In this document: positions 42,019-50,955 of the stretch, in pieces | Numbering within the stretch: position 1 is the first letter of the stretch | Layout: the number at the start of each line of letters is the position of its first letter | Source of the DNA: CAXXOK01 sp964497495 | GTDB taxonomy: Bacteria; Bacillota; Clostridia; Christensenellales; Aristaeellaceae | DNA length: 64,000 nucleotides | NCBI GenBank assembly: GCA_964497495.1 | Contig: CAZCCZ010000006.1 | Coordinates: 48,837 to 112,836, forward strand | Direction of reading: 5' to 3' | The notes under the pieces: generated by a model | What the model saw: the letters and a program-made list of their open reading frames with translations, nothing else | What the model was told of the DNA's origin: nothing | Database searches by the model: none | Made by a program: the position numbers and the translations under genes

Positions 42019-43206
42019 ATGGCGAAGAAAACCATCGAGGATATCCAGGTAAAGGGGAAAAAGGTGCTCGTACGCTGCGATTTTAACGTGCCGCTGGATG
42101 AGAACAACGTCATCACCGATGAAAACCGTATCCGCGGCGCGTTGCCGACCATCAAATACCTGATGGAGCACGGCGGACGCGTTATCCTGTGCTCGCATCT
42201 CGGCCGCCCCAAGAACGGCTTCGATATGAAGTATTCGCTGAAGCCCGTGGCGGAACGCCTGAGCCAGATGCTGGGTCGGGAAGTGCCCCTTGCCAAGGAC
42301 GTAGTGGGCCCGGACGCGCAGAAGCTGGCGTCTGAGCTGAAAGACGGCGACGTAATGCTGCTGGAAAACGTCCGCTTCCATCCCGAAGAGGAGAAGAACG
42401 ATCCCGCTTTCGCCAAACAGCTGGCGGCGCTGGCCGAGGTGTACGTGAACGACGCCTTCGGCACCGCGCACCGCGCGCACGCTTCCACCGAGGGCGTGGC
42501 GCACCTGCTGCACCCCGCCGTGGCCGGCTTCCTGATCGGCAAGGAACTTTCCATCATGGGCAAGGCGCTGGAAGATCCCGCGCGGCCTTTCGTGGCGATT
42601 CTGGGCGGCGCGAAGGTGGGGGATAAGATCGGCGTCATCACCAACCTGCTGGATAAGGTGGACACCCTCATCATCGGCGGCGGCATGAGCTATACCTTCC
42701 AGAAGGCGCTGGGCGGCCGTATCGGCAAGAGCCTGCTGGAAGCCGATAAGGTGGAACTGGCCAAGGAAATCATGGAAAAGGCCAGGCAGAAGAATGTGAA
42801 GCTTCTGCTGCCGGTGGACAACATCGCGGGCGACAGCTTCAGCAACGACGCCATGCGCATTACCGTGCACAGCAAGGAGATTCCGGACGGCTTCGAGGGC
42901 ATGGACATCGGCCCCAAGACGCAGGTGATCTTCGCCAACGAAATCGTCAACGCCGCCACCGTGGTGTGGAACGGCCCCATGGGCGTGTTCGAGTTTGAGA
43001 ACTTCGCCGAGGGCACGCGCGCCATCGCCAAGGCCATGGCGGAGTGCAAGGGCGTTACCATCATCGGCGGCGGGGACAGCGCGGCGGCCGTGGAGCAGAT
43101 GGGCTTCGCCGAGAAGATGACCCACGTGTCCACCGGCGGCGGCGCGAGCCTGGAGTATCTGGAAGGCAAAACCCTGCCGGGCGTGGCCGCGCTGGACGAC
43201 AAGTAA
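42019..43206 (+). CDS. pgk: Phosphoglycerate kinase
   Basis: 395-residue glycolytic enzyme transferring phosphate from 1,3-bisphosphoglycerate to ADP. VLVRCDFNVPLD at the N-terminus, RPKNGFDMKYSL, NDAFGTAHRAHAST, GGAKVGDKIGV and the C-terminal GGGDSAAAVEQMG...STGGGASLEYLEG motifs are all present. AAGGAG (42005-42010) lies 8 nt before ATG 42019; an in-frame GTG at 42010 overlaps it and is unlikely. Followed by tpiA after a 140-bp gap that contains a strong hairpin. Confidence 0.97.
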   Translation: MAKKTIEDIQVKGKKVLVRCDFNVPLDENNVITDENRIRGALPTIKYLMEHGGRVILCSHLGRPKNGFDMKYSLKPVAERLSQMLGREVPLAKDVVGPDAQKLASELKDGDVMLLENVRFHPEEEKNDPAFAKQLAALAEVYVNDAFGTAHRAHASTEGVAHLLHPAVAGFLIGKELSIMGKALEDPARPFVAILGGAKVGDKIGVITNLLDKVDTLIIGGGMSYTFQKALGGRIGKSLLEADKVELAKEIMEKARQKNVKLLLPVDNIAGDSFSNDAMRITVHSKEIPDGFEGMDIGPKTQVIFANEIVNAATVVWNGPMGVFEFENFAEGTRAIAKAMAECKGVTIIGGGDSAAAVEQMGFAEKMTHVSTGGGASLEYLEGKTLPGVAALDDK

Positions 43207-43223
43207 GAAAAGGTGTATCCTGT

Positions 43224-43260
43224 TTTTACGCAGACGGCAGTCTCCGCCGTCTGCGTAAAA
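43224..43260 (+). promoter_or_regulatory. Long intercistronic hairpin between pgk and tpiA
   Basis: TTTTACGCAGACGGC (43224-43238) is the exact complement of GCCGTCTGCGTAAAA (43246-43260) with a 7-nt loop, a 15-bp perfect stem. No T-run follows on either strand outside the stem, so an mRNA processing or stabilising role is more likely than termination. Confidence 0.6.
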
Positions 43261-43346
43261 TATGTCCGCCGGGCGCCGCAGCGGAGAAACGTTTCCGTGG
43301 TACGCGCGACGGGTATACATGTAACGAATACTGAAAAGGAGCGAAT

Positions 43347-44102
43347 ATGATGCGCAAACCGATCATCGCAGGGAACTGGAAAATGAACAAAACGCCGGAG
43401 GAAGCCGCCGAACTGGTGCGCGCGCTGGCGCCCGCCGTGAAGGACGCGGCGTGCGACGTGGTCGTGTGCGTGCCCGCGGTGTGCTTTGCCGCGGTGAAGG
43501 AAGCCGCGAAAGGCGGCAATATCAAACTGGGCGCCCAGAACGTGCATTTCGCTAAGAGCGGCGCGTATACGGGCGAACTGAGCGTGGACATGCTGGCGGC
43601 CTGCGGCGTGGAGTACGTGGTGATCGGCCACAGCGAGCGGCGGCAGTATTTCGGCGAGACGGACAAGACCGTGAACCGCCGCGTGCGGGCCGCGGTCGCG
43701 GGCGGGCTGATCCCCATTATCTGTGTAGGCGAAATGAAGGATGAGCGAGAAAGCGGCTACACGGACGCCATTGTGGAATACCAGACCCGTATGGCGCTGA
43801 CCGGCCTCACGCCGGACGAGGTGAAGAACGTCGTGATCGCTTACGAGCCCGTATGGGCCATCGGCACGGGCCTCACCGCCACCGACGAGCAGGCGAACGA
43901 AACCATCGGCGTCATCCGCAAGGCGCTGGAACGCCGGTATGGCAAGGCCGTTTCGGACGCGGTGCGCATCCAGTACGGCGGCAGCATGAACCCGGGCAAC
44001 GTGAAAGGCCTGATGGCGCAGCCGGAGATCGACGGCGGGCTGATCGGCGGCGCGTCGCTCAAGGCGCCGGACTTCACCGCCGTCGTGCTGTACGACCGGT
44101 AA
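43347..44102 (+). CDS. tpiA: Triosephosphate isomerase
   Basis: 251-residue TIM-barrel enzyme interconverting dihydroxyacetone phosphate and glyceraldehyde-3-phosphate. The catalytic Lys is in IAGNWKMNKT, the His in VIGHSERRQYFGET and the Glu in AYEPVWAIGTG; the phosphate-binding loop is in VRIQYGGSMNPGN and GLIGGASL. AAAAGGAG lies upstream of ATG 43347, which is followed by a second in-frame ATG. Part of the cggR-pgk-tpiA-gpmI operon. Confidence 0.97.
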   Translation: MMRKPIIAGNWKMNKTPEEAAELVRALAPAVKDAACDVVVCVPAVCFAAVKEAAKGGNIKLGAQNVHFAKSGAYTGELSVDMLAACGVEYVVIGHSERRQYFGETDKTVNRRVRAAVAGGLIPIICVGEMKDERESGYTDAIVEYQTRMALTGLTPDEVKNVVIAYEPVWAIGTGLTATDEQANETIGVIRKALERRYGKAVSDAVRIQYGGSMNPGNVKGLMAQPEIDGGLIGGASLKAPDFTAVVLYDR

Positions 44103-44133
44103 ACCGAACGACGAGAAAACGAGGAGCTTTTCG

Positions 44134-45681
44134 ATGCAAAAAACCATGACGGCGCTGATCATCATGGACGGGTTCGGCATCAACCCCGTCCGCGAAGGCA
44201 ACGCGATTGCCCAGGCGGGAACGCCGCATCTGGACGAACTGATGAAGAATTACCCGCATACGCAGATCGGCGCGAGCGGAATGGACGTGGGCCTGCCGGA
44301 AGGACAGATGGGCAACAGCGAGGTCGGGCACCTGAACATCGGCGCGGGGCGCGTGGTGTATCAGGAGCTTACCCGCATCACCAAGGACATCCGGGACGGA
44401 GACTTTTTCAAAAAGAAGCCGCTGTGTGACGTGATGGACAAGGCGCGCGAAAGCGGCAAGGCCGTCCACCTGATGGGACTGGTGAGCGACGGCGGCGTGC
44501 ACAGCCACAACACGCACCTGTACGCCCTGCTTGAAATGTGCAAGCAGCGCGGCGTGAAGGACGTATACGTGCATTGCTTCCTGGACGGGCGCGACGTGCC
44601 GCCTACCAGCGGCATCGAGTACGTGAAGGAACTGGACGCCAAACTGAAAGAGATCGGCGTGGGCAAGATCGCCACCGTCATGGGCCGCTACTGGGCCATG
44701 GACAGGGACAACCTGTGGGACCGCGTGCAGAAGGCCTACGACGCGATGGTGCTCGGCGTCGGTTTGACCGCGGGGAGCGCGGAGCAGGCCGTGACGCAGA
44801 GCTACGCGCTGGGGGAGAAGGGCAACGACGAGTTCGTGCTGCCCACCGTGGTCCTAAGCGGCGGGAAACCCACCGGGATGATCGCCCCCGAAGACGGCGT
44901 GATCTTCTTCAACTTCCGCCCCGACCGCGCGCGCCAGCTTACCCGCACGTTCATCCAGCCGGATTTTGCCGGGTTCCCGCGCAGGAACGGTTATTTCCAC
45001 GTCAATTTCGTCAGCATGACCCAGTACGACGAGACCTTCACCGGCCTTTCGGTCGTCAACCCGCCGGAGACGCTTCAAAACACGCTGGGCGAGTATCTTT
45101 CCTCCCTGGGGATGACGCAGCTGCGGATCGCGGAGACGCAGAAATACGCGCACGTTACCTTTTTCTTCAACGGCGGCGTGGAGAAACCCAACGCGGGGGA
45201 AGACCGCATCCTGGTGCCTTCCTCCAAGGTGGCGACCTTCGACATGAGCCCGGAGATGAGCGCTTTCGAGGTGGCGGGCAAAGCCATTGAGGAGATCAAC
45301 GCGAAAAAGTACGACGTGATGATCCTGAACTTCGCCAACTGCGACATGGTGGGTCACACCGGCGTGATGGAGGCGGCGGAGGAAGCCGTGAAGGCGGTGG
45401 ACGACTGCGTGTGGGCGGTCGTGCGCGCGATCCTGCGCAACGGCGGCCGCGCCTTCGTAACGGCCGACCACGGCAACGCCGACCAGATGGTGGACCCGGT
45501 AACGGGCGAACCGTTCACCGCGCATACCACCAACCCCGTGCCCTTCATCGCCATCGGGCCGGAAATGGCCGGCCGGAAACTGCGCAACGGCGGCAGGCTT
45601 TCGGATATCGCCCCCACGATGCTGGAATGCATGGGCGTGCCCGTACCCGCGGAGATGACGGGAAAGAACCTTCTGGCGTAG
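44134..45681 (+). CDS. gpmI: 2,3-bisphosphoglycerate-independent phosphoglycerate mutase
   Basis: 515-residue Mn2+-dependent alkaline-phosphatase superfamily enzyme. Metal and catalytic motifs: LIIMDGFGIN, the phosphorylated Ser in GNSEVGHLNIGAG, HLMGLVSDGGVHSH, FLDGRDVPPTSG, MGRYWAMDRDNLWDR, NFRPDRARQLTR, NCDMVGHTG and VTADHGNADQM. Full length. It closes the glycolytic operon; eno, which often follows, is not here, and a terminator lies at 45718-45748. Confidence 0.97.
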   Translation: MQKTMTALIIMDGFGINPVREGNAIAQAGTPHLDELMKNYPHTQIGASGMDVGLPEGQMGNSEVGHLNIGAGRVVYQELTRITKDIRDGDFFKKKPLCDVMDKARESGKAVHLMGLVSDGGVHSHNTHLYALLEMCKQRGVKDVYVHCFLDGRDVPPTSGIEYVKELDAKLKEIGVGKIATVMGRYWAMDRDNLWDRVQKAYDAMVLGVGLTAGSAEQAVTQSYALGEKGNDEFVLPTVVLSGGKPTGMIAPEDGVIFFNFRPDRARQLTRTFIQPDFAGFPRRNGYFHVNFVSMTQYDETFTGLSVVNPPETLQNTLGEYLSSLGMTQLRIAETQKYAHVTFFFNGGVEKPNAGEDRILVPSSKVATFDMSPEMSAFEVAGKAIEEINAKKYDVMILNFANCDMVGHTGVMEAAEEAVKAVDDCVWAVVRAILRNGGRAFVTADHGNADQMVDPVTGEPFTAHTTNPVPFIAIGPEMAGRKLRNGGRLSDIAPTMLECMGVPVPAEMTGKNLLA

Positions 45682-45717
45682 CCTTCGGCAGCTTCATCCA
45701 TTCAACAGACCTTTACG

Positions 45718-45748
45718 GCCCGAGGCCCCCGACGGGGCTTCGGGCTTT
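45718..45748 (+). terminator. Rho-independent terminator of the glycolytic operon
   Basis: GCCCGAGGCCCC (45718-45729) pairs with GGGGCTTCGGGC (45734-45745), allowing G-T pairs, with loop CGAC and then TTTC. Confidence 0.8.
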
Positions 45749-45923
45749 CGCGTATTCTGCGGCGCCTTTCGTCCGAAATTTAAAAATACGAAATAAAAAT
45801 GCTACGTGAAAATCAACGAAACATGAACGCCGCCCGGAAGGCTAGCGTTACGCCGACGCATTTTTTCGCGCGTGCGCGTACCTGCGGGGACGAAACAATT
45901 TAAAAATCTCCGTAACAATTTCC

Positions 45924-45952
45924 TTGCTTTTTTGTGCGTTTCGTTTTACAAT
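45924..45952 (+). promoter_or_regulatory. Promoter of the two-component/GerMN operon
   Basis: TTGCTT (45924-45929), a 17-bp spacer and TACAAT (45947-45952), about 70 nt before the regulator start. Confidence 0.6.
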
Positions 45953-46025
45953 GTTCATAAACATGGCGTTGCCTGTTTTTGTATGCTCGTTCGCTTGTTC
46001 CGACAGGATGGAAAGGATGAGGCCC

Positions 46026-46718
46026 GTGGCAAAGCGTATCTTACTTGTGGACGACGAACCCTTGATCATCAAGGGATTGAAATATACGCTGGAGCAGGAA
46101 GGCTTTGAAACGGATTCCGCCGCGGACGGCGAAGAGGCGCTGGCCAAGTTTTTTGCCGGCAATTTTGATTTTATCCTGCTGGACGTCATGCTTCCCAAGC
46201 TGGACGGAATCACGGTTTGCCAGCGTATCCGCGAGCACAGCAACGTGCCCATCATCATGCTGACCGCCAAGGGCGAGCACATCGACAAGATACTGGGGCT
46301 GGAATACGGCGCGGACGATTATATGACCAAGCCGTTTAATATTCTGGAAGTCAAGGCCCGCATCAAGACCATCATGCGCCGTGCGGGCGGCGCGCAGCCC
46401 AGCGAAACTAAAAAGGTCATCCGCGTGCACGATATGGAGATCAACGCCATCAACCGCGCGGTGAAGCTGGGCGGCAAGGACGTAAGGCTGACCGCCAAGG
46501 AATTCGACCTTTTACAAATGTTCGTTAACAACCGCGGTAAGGTGTTCAGCCGAGAGGCGATGCTGGAAACCGTATGGAAGTACGATTACACCGGCGACGC
46601 GCGCACGGTGGACGTGCATATCCGCAGGCTGAGGGAAAAAATCGAACGCAATCCCGCGCAACCGGAGTTCATCTTCACAAAGTGGGGAGTGGGCTACTAT
46701 TTCACGGATAAAGATTAA
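46026..46718 (+). CDS. OmpR/PhoB-family response regulator
   Basis: 230 residues. The receiver domain has the acidic pocket LLVDDEP, phosphoacceptor Asp 53 in LLDVMLPKLDG, the Thr of MLTAKG and the Lys of YMTKPF. The C-terminal winged-helix domain has LTAKEFDLLQMFVNNRGKVFSREAMLETVWKYDYTGDARTVDVHIRRLREKIE and ends GVGYYF. The closest well-known types are WalR/MtrA/PhoP. GTG 46026 gives the typical N-terminus AKRILLVDDE and has AAAGGA 8 nt upstream; ATG 46008 and 46017 are alternatives. The cognate kinase follows. Confidence 0.92.
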   Translation: MAKRILLVDDEPLIIKGLKYTLEQEGFETDSAADGEEALAKFFAGNFDFILLDVMLPKLDGITVCQRIREHSNVPIIMLTAKGEHIDKILGLEYGADDYMTKPFNILEVKARIKTIMRRAGGAQPSETKKVIRVHDMEINAINRAVKLGGKDVRLTAKEFDLLQMFVNNRGKVFSREAMLETVWKYDYTGDARTVDVHIRRLREKIERNPAQPEFIFTKWGVGYYFTDKD

Positions 46719-46776
46719 GAACCCCTTCACGTCCATACGCTGGAAAATCGTTCTCGCCTTCCTGCTGGTCGTCGGA

Positions 46777-48174
46777 GTGAGCTACTACGCGGTAGCCACG
46801 TCGCTGATAGGGCTGGTGGGCGATTATTTGTTCGCGGATCGCCGCTCCCGGGACCAGGCCGACGTGGAACAACTGGCCGTGCAAACCGCGCCCCTGTACA
46901 TGGACGGGGACATGGAGAAGCTTGCGTCCCTGTTGGCCGACGCGGGCGGGCGGCTGGGCGGGCGGCTGATGGTGCTGGATACGAGCGGCAAGGTGCAGGC
47001 GGACAGTTATTCGCAGGCCAACGGCAGCCGTATGGAACTGCCGGAGGTGGCCGCCATCCTCGTGAATGGAAAAATGGTGGATTACGGTGTGCACCAGCTT
47101 GGCACGGGGCAGAGCCTGAGCTTTCTTTCTTTCATCATCCCGATGGACGCCAACGCGGTATGGGTGGGTTACTGCACGGCGGCCCTCACCGCGGGCGGCG
47201 CGACGGTCGGCGTGCTGCTGTACTCCTCCCCGATACAGGATATGATGCAGCGGCTGACGGCGCTGCAAAGCCGGATGGCGCTATACTTCCTCATCGCGGC
47301 CGCCGCCGCGATGGTCATCGCGCTGATCGTTTCGCGCGTCATCACCAGGCCGATCGTCACCCTCACGCACGGCATCCAGCGCATGGGGCACGGCGACCTT
47401 TCCGTGCGCGTGCCGGTGAAGGGCAGCGGGGAGCTTCGCAAGCTGGCGGAAACCTTCAACATTATGTCCGAAAAGCTGGAACTGCTGGATAAAAGCCGCA
47501 ACCAGTTCGTATCCAACGCCAGCCACGAGCTGAAAACCCCGCTGGCGACCATGAAAATCCTGCTGGAAAATATTATTTACCAGCCGGATATGGAAAAGGA
47601 TTTGCGTACCGAGTTCCTTTCGGACGTCAACCGGGAGATCAACCGGCTGAACCTCATCATCAGCGACCTGTTGACGCTCGTCAGCATGGACAGCAAAAGC
47701 ATGCGGCTGAACCGCGAAACGTTCAAGTTCGCCAACGTCGTACGGGACGTGGCGCACCGGCTGGCGCTGATGACGGAGAAGCGGCGACAGGAACTGAAGC
47801 TGCAGATCAGCGACAACTGCGAAATGAACGCCGACTGCGCCAAGCTTACGCAGGTGGTGTACAACATTCTGGAAAACGCCGTCAAGTACACGCCGGAGGG
47901 CGGGCAGATCCGTGTGCGGCTCATCCGTTCGGGCCGCAACGCCATCCTCACCATCACCGATAACGGCCCGGGCATTCCCAAGGACGACCTGCCCCATATT
48001 TTCGACCGTTTCTACCGCGTAGACAAGGCTCGCAGCCGGGAGACCGGCGGCACGGGGCTGGGACTGAGCATCGTCAACCAGCTCGTGCTGATGCACGGGG
48101 GCACCGTGTCCGTGCAGAGCGAAGAAGGCAAGGGTTCCACGTTTACGGTGGAACTTCCCATCCAGCAGGGTTAG
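46777..48174 (+). CDS. Membrane sensor histidine kinase
   Basis: 465 residues from the first canonical start. An extracellular sensor region of about 130 residues, a transmembrane helix at about 165-190, HAMP, a HisKA domain with His 250 in SNASHELKTPLATMK, and HATPase with N box NILENAVKYTP, DNGPGIP and GGTGLGLSIVNQL. The frame stays open upstream to 46633 and encodes SIRWKIVLAFLLVVGVSYYA, which looks like the missing half of the first transmembrane helix. However, no ATG, GTG or TTG exists there, and GTG 46777 lacks a ribosome site. The true start may be a non-canonical codon near 46714, overlapping the regulator stop. Confidence 0.88.
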   Translation: MSYYAVATSLIGLVGDYLFADRRSRDQADVEQLAVQTAPLYMDGDMEKLASLLADAGGRLGGRLMVLDTSGKVQADSYSQANGSRMELPEVAAILVNGKMVDYGVHQLGTGQSLSFLSFIIPMDANAVWVGYCTAALTAGGATVGVLLYSSPIQDMMQRLTALQSRMALYFLIAAAAAMVIALIVSRVITRPIVTLTHGIQRMGHGDLSVRVPVKGSGELRKLAETFNIMSEKLELLDKSRNQFVSNASHELKTPLATMKILLENIIYQPDMEKDLRTEFLSDVNREINRLNLIISDLLTLVSMDSKSMRLNRETFKFANVVRDVAHRLALMTEKRRQELKLQISDNCEMNADCAKLTQVVYNILENAVKYTPEGGQIRVRLIRSGRNAILTITDNGPGIPKDDLPHIFDRFYRVDKARSRETGGTGLGLSIVNQLVLMHGGTVSVQSEEGKGSTFTVELPIQQG

Positions 48175-48184
48175 GGTGAACGCC

Positions 48185-49150
48185 ATGAAACGCATCGCGC
48201 TGGCGGCGGCGCTTCTTCTCCTCCTATCGCTGGCCGGGTGCGCGCCGCAGGCGGCCGATCCGCTGCTCCGGAACGAAGCGACGGCGGCGCCGGGACTTAC
48301 CACGGACCCGGCCGTGGCATCCGCGGGGCAAAGCGGTTACGACCGGGTGGAAGCCACGCTTTACTTCCGTTATCTGGACGAGCCGATGCTGGCCGCCGAG
48401 ACCCGCGCCCTCGCCGTTCCGCGGGACCAGAGCGTGGAGTTCGCGGTGGTGCAGGCGCTGGCGGAAGGGCCGAGCGCCGGGCACAGCGAGCTGAAAAGAA
48501 TCCTGCCTGCGGGCACGCAGGTGGAGAGCGTCATCGCCCAGGACGATATTCTGTTCGTCACTTTCACAGGCAGTTTTCTGAACGACGGCGTGCCGGACAA
48601 CTGGCAGGCGGACGCGAACTGGGCAACGGAAGCGCCGGTTCTGCGAAAGCTCATTGTACAAAGCGTCGCCGCTTCCGTGACCGAGGTCAGCCCCTACGCG
48701 GGCGTTCAGATTCTGGTGGATCAGGAATGGCAGCTGCGCAACAGCCTCCGGCTGGACAACAGCTATTTTCTCACCGGCGCCACGGGCCTTAGCGACCCCG
48801 TGGCGAGGGACGAGACCCTGTTGCTGACCCCGCAAAACACCGCGAAGATATTGCTGACCGCTTGGCAGCAGCGTGATTACGAACGCCTGTACCGGTATGT
48901 GGCGGAAGAGGAAAGGCCGCTTCTGTCCACGTTTACGGTGGTGCTTTCCGGCGCCGGTAACCTGACGGCGTTCGATGCCGGCGGCGGCAGCGTGGCGGCG
49001 GACGGCGTAACGGCGGTCGTTACCGCAACGCTCGGCATCACCGGCGAAAACGGAACGACTGGGGAAACCGTCGCGCCCATTCCGCTGCTGCGCGAGAACG
49101 GGATATGGAAAATCACCTACGCGCGTCTACTGGCGCTGATGACGAAATAA
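48185..49150 (+). CDS. GerMN-domain lipoprotein 1
   Basis: 321 residues. Lipoprotein signal KRIALAAALLLLLSLAGC with the lipobox Cys at about residue 18. A GerMN domain (about 50-175) carries LYFRYLDEPMLAAETRALAVPR...VVQALAEGPSAGHSELKRILPAGTQVESV, then a C-terminal region of about 130 residues that resembles a small fold used in lipoprotein/DUF4878-type modules. AGGGTG lies 6 nt before ATG 48185. Directly after the kinase gene (10 nt), so it is probably a partner of the two-component system on the outer face of the membrane. Confidence 0.83.
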   Translation: MKRIALAAALLLLLSLAGCAPQAADPLLRNEATAAPGLTTDPAVASAGQSGYDRVEATLYFRYLDEPMLAAETRALAVPRDQSVEFAVVQALAEGPSAGHSELKRILPAGTQVESVIAQDDILFVTFTGSFLNDGVPDNWQADANWATEAPVLRKLIVQSVAASVTEVSPYAGVQILVDQEWQLRNSLRLDNSYFLTGATGLSDPVARDETLLLTPQNTAKILLTAWQQRDYERLYRYVAEEERPLLSTFTVVLSGAGNLTAFDAGGGSVAADGVTAVVTATLGITGENGTTGETVAPIPLLRENGIWKITYARLLALMTK

Positions 49151-49170
49151 GCGGAAGGAGGACAAGCGTC

Positions 49171-50733
49171 GTGGACACCCGATACGGACGCCGGAAGCGC
49201 CGCGCGCTTCTTTGCGCTCTGTGCGCAGCCGCCGTTACGCTTTCCTCCTGCGCCGGAAAACCCGAACGGGAAACGGCGGAAATCACGTTGCCGCCCGCGC
49301 AGGCGCTGTACGCCGCGCCGGTGGGGGACGCCGCGCTGGACTACACGCTGGACGCCGCGCTGCACCTGCCCCGGCGCGACGGAACGCGCCTGATATCGGT
49401 CACGGGCGCTGTGCCCTGCTCGGCGGCGCGGCTGGACGAGGAGAGCGTCGTCCGCGCGCTGCTCGCGTATCCGGGGGACGGCGTGGCCGGGCCGATCGGC
49501 GGCAGCGTAAGCCTCTCCCTGTACGGAACCAACCCGGTTGAGGTCAGCGGCAACGTGGCAACCGTCAACCTTGCCGCTTCCGCCCTGCAACTGGATCGGA
49601 AAGCCCTCTACCTGTGCGCGCAGGCGATCGCCAACACGCTGACCGCGCTGGGAAACGTGCAGTACGTGAACGTGCTGGTTATGGATAAGCAGATCGGTCT
49701 GGACATCGCCTCCACGCTGCCTGCGGGCGCGCTGACACAAAGCGTGGCGGACGACGTGGGCGCGGTGTACGAACAGGCACTGTCCCAACGCGTGGAGGCG
49801 GGCGAAGACCCCCGGGCTCAGGGCATGACCGCGACGGTAACGCTGTACTTTCCGCTTTCGGCAGTCAACGGCATCCTGTCGGAAGCGCGCAACGTATCCT
49901 TCCCAAGCCAGTTCGCTTCCGATATGGTTCTCCGTCTCTTGGAGGAGCTTTCCAGCGGGCCGGTTTCGGTTACGGGTTCACCGCTTCTTTCGCAGCTTTC
50001 CGGCCTCCTCACGGAGCCGCCGTCGGTAACGGACGCCCCGAACGGCGGCGGCCGGACCGTGACGCTGCGATTCAGCCAGGAACTGGATACCCTGCTGTCC
50101 GGCGCGGGCGTTTCCCGCGCAAGCTGCATGGGAGCGCTGTGCTATACCTTCTGCACCTTTATGCCCAACGTAACGGGGCTTACCGCCTACATCGGCGGCA
50201 CGAGGGTAGATCACGTCATGCTCGGCTCCACGACCGGGCTGCTTTTCGATAACGGCGTGCAGCGCAGGGCGAATTACGCCCAGTTGCTGATGGACGAGTG
50301 CGCGCTGTACCTGGCCAATGCGAACGGCGACGCGCTCGTTGAGGTTTCGCGCCCGATTCCCTATTATCTTCGCACCAGCCCGCGCGCGCTGCTTCTGGAA
50401 CTTTTCAAAGGCCCCACCGCGGCGGACGGCGTACGGGGCGCGCAGGCCGTGCTCCCGGTCGGCCTGATGTCGGACGCCGATATCCTCGGAATCGCGCTGA
50501 CGGGCCAGACGCTGCTCGTCAATCTGTCCACCAAATTCTATCAGGCGGGCGAGGGCATCACCCGGGAACGGGACCGGCTGCTGGCGTACGCGATCGTCAA
50601 CACATTGCTGTGCGGTAAACGAACCGCCAGCCTGAACCTGTTCGTCGGCGGGGAAACGCCGGGGAACTTTACCGGGGAAATTTACTGGGCGGGGAGCTTC
50701 TACCCCAACCCGGGCATCGCGGGCAATCGGTAA
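49171..50733 (+). CDS. GerMN-domain lipoprotein 2 (two GerMN modules)
   Basis: 520 residues. Lipoprotein signal with lipobox LSSC near residue 27. Two GerMN-type modules: an N-terminal one around VRALLAYPGDGVAGPIGG...ATVNLAASALQLDRKALYLCAQAIANTLTAL, and a second around LLLELFKGPTAADGVRGAQAVLPVGLMSDADILGIALTGQTLLVNLS...AYAIVNTLL. GerMN is named from GerM, a spore-cortex/envelope lipoprotein. GTG 49171 with GGAAGGAGG about 8 nt upstream, 20 nt after lipoprotein 1. The size and double-domain plan are reminiscent of LpqB of the actinobacterial MtrAB system. Confidence 0.83.
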   Translation: MDTRYGRRKRRALLCALCAAAVTLSSCAGKPERETAEITLPPAQALYAAPVGDAALDYTLDAALHLPRRDGTRLISVTGAVPCSAARLDEESVVRALLAYPGDGVAGPIGGSVSLSLYGTNPVEVSGNVATVNLAASALQLDRKALYLCAQAIANTLTALGNVQYVNVLVMDKQIGLDIASTLPAGALTQSVADDVGAVYEQALSQRVEAGEDPRAQGMTATVTLYFPLSAVNGILSEARNVSFPSQFASDMVLRLLEELSSGPVSVTGSPLLSQLSGLLTEPPSVTDAPNGGGRTVTLRFSQELDTLLSGAGVSRASCMGALCYTFCTFMPNVTGLTAYIGGTRVDHVMLGSTTGLLFDNGVQRRANYAQLLMDECALYLANANGDALVEVSRPIPYYLRTSPRALLLELFKGPTAADGVRGAQAVLPVGLMSDADILGIALTGQTLLVNLSTKFYQAGEGITRERDRLLAYAIVNTLLCGKRTASLNLFVGGETPGNFTGEIYWAGSFYPNPGIAGNR

Positions 50734-50823
50734 CACCGTTGCCGCGGATATGAGTTCGCGCCGGAACGGGCGAAAAGCCGGGCGCGTACGCAGCGGGATG
50801 AGACACGCAAAACGGGTGTAAAA

Positions 50824-50867
50824 CGCGGTGCGGCGGCCTTCCGGCGCCCGCATCGCAGGCCGGTTTT
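50824..50867 (+). terminator. Probable terminator after the GerMN operon
   Basis: GCGGTGCGGCGGCC (50824-50837) pairs with GGCGCCCGCATCGC (50842-50855), with one G-T pair and two mismatches. AGGCCGG and TTTTTC follow; the T-run is 7 nt away from the stem. Confidence 0.5.
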
Positions 50868-50920
50868 TCTTTGCCGCGCGCGGTTTGGGAAGAAACCTGC
50901 GGCGTTTCCAAAAAATCTTC

Positions 50921-50949
50921 TTGCATGGTAAGAATAACCGTAGTATAAT
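50921..50949 (+). promoter_or_regulatory. Promoter upstream of the zinc-ribbon gene
   Basis: TTGCAT (50921-50926), a 17-bp spacer and a perfect TATAAT (50944-50949); predicted start near 50956. Confidence 0.75.
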
Positions 50950-50955
50950 TCCAGC

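Larger units (their letters stand above)
45682..46025. other. Intergenic region gpmI to response regulator
   Basis: 344 bases containing the gpmI terminator (45718-45748), an AT-rich stretch and the promoter of the two-component operon (45924-45952). No gene is recognised in between. Confidence 0.7.

Noticed and set aside
43224..43260. Calling the pgk-tpiA hairpin a terminator
   Set aside because: The T-run is part of the 5' arm and no T-tract follows the 3' arm; tpiA also has no obvious promoter of its own after it.
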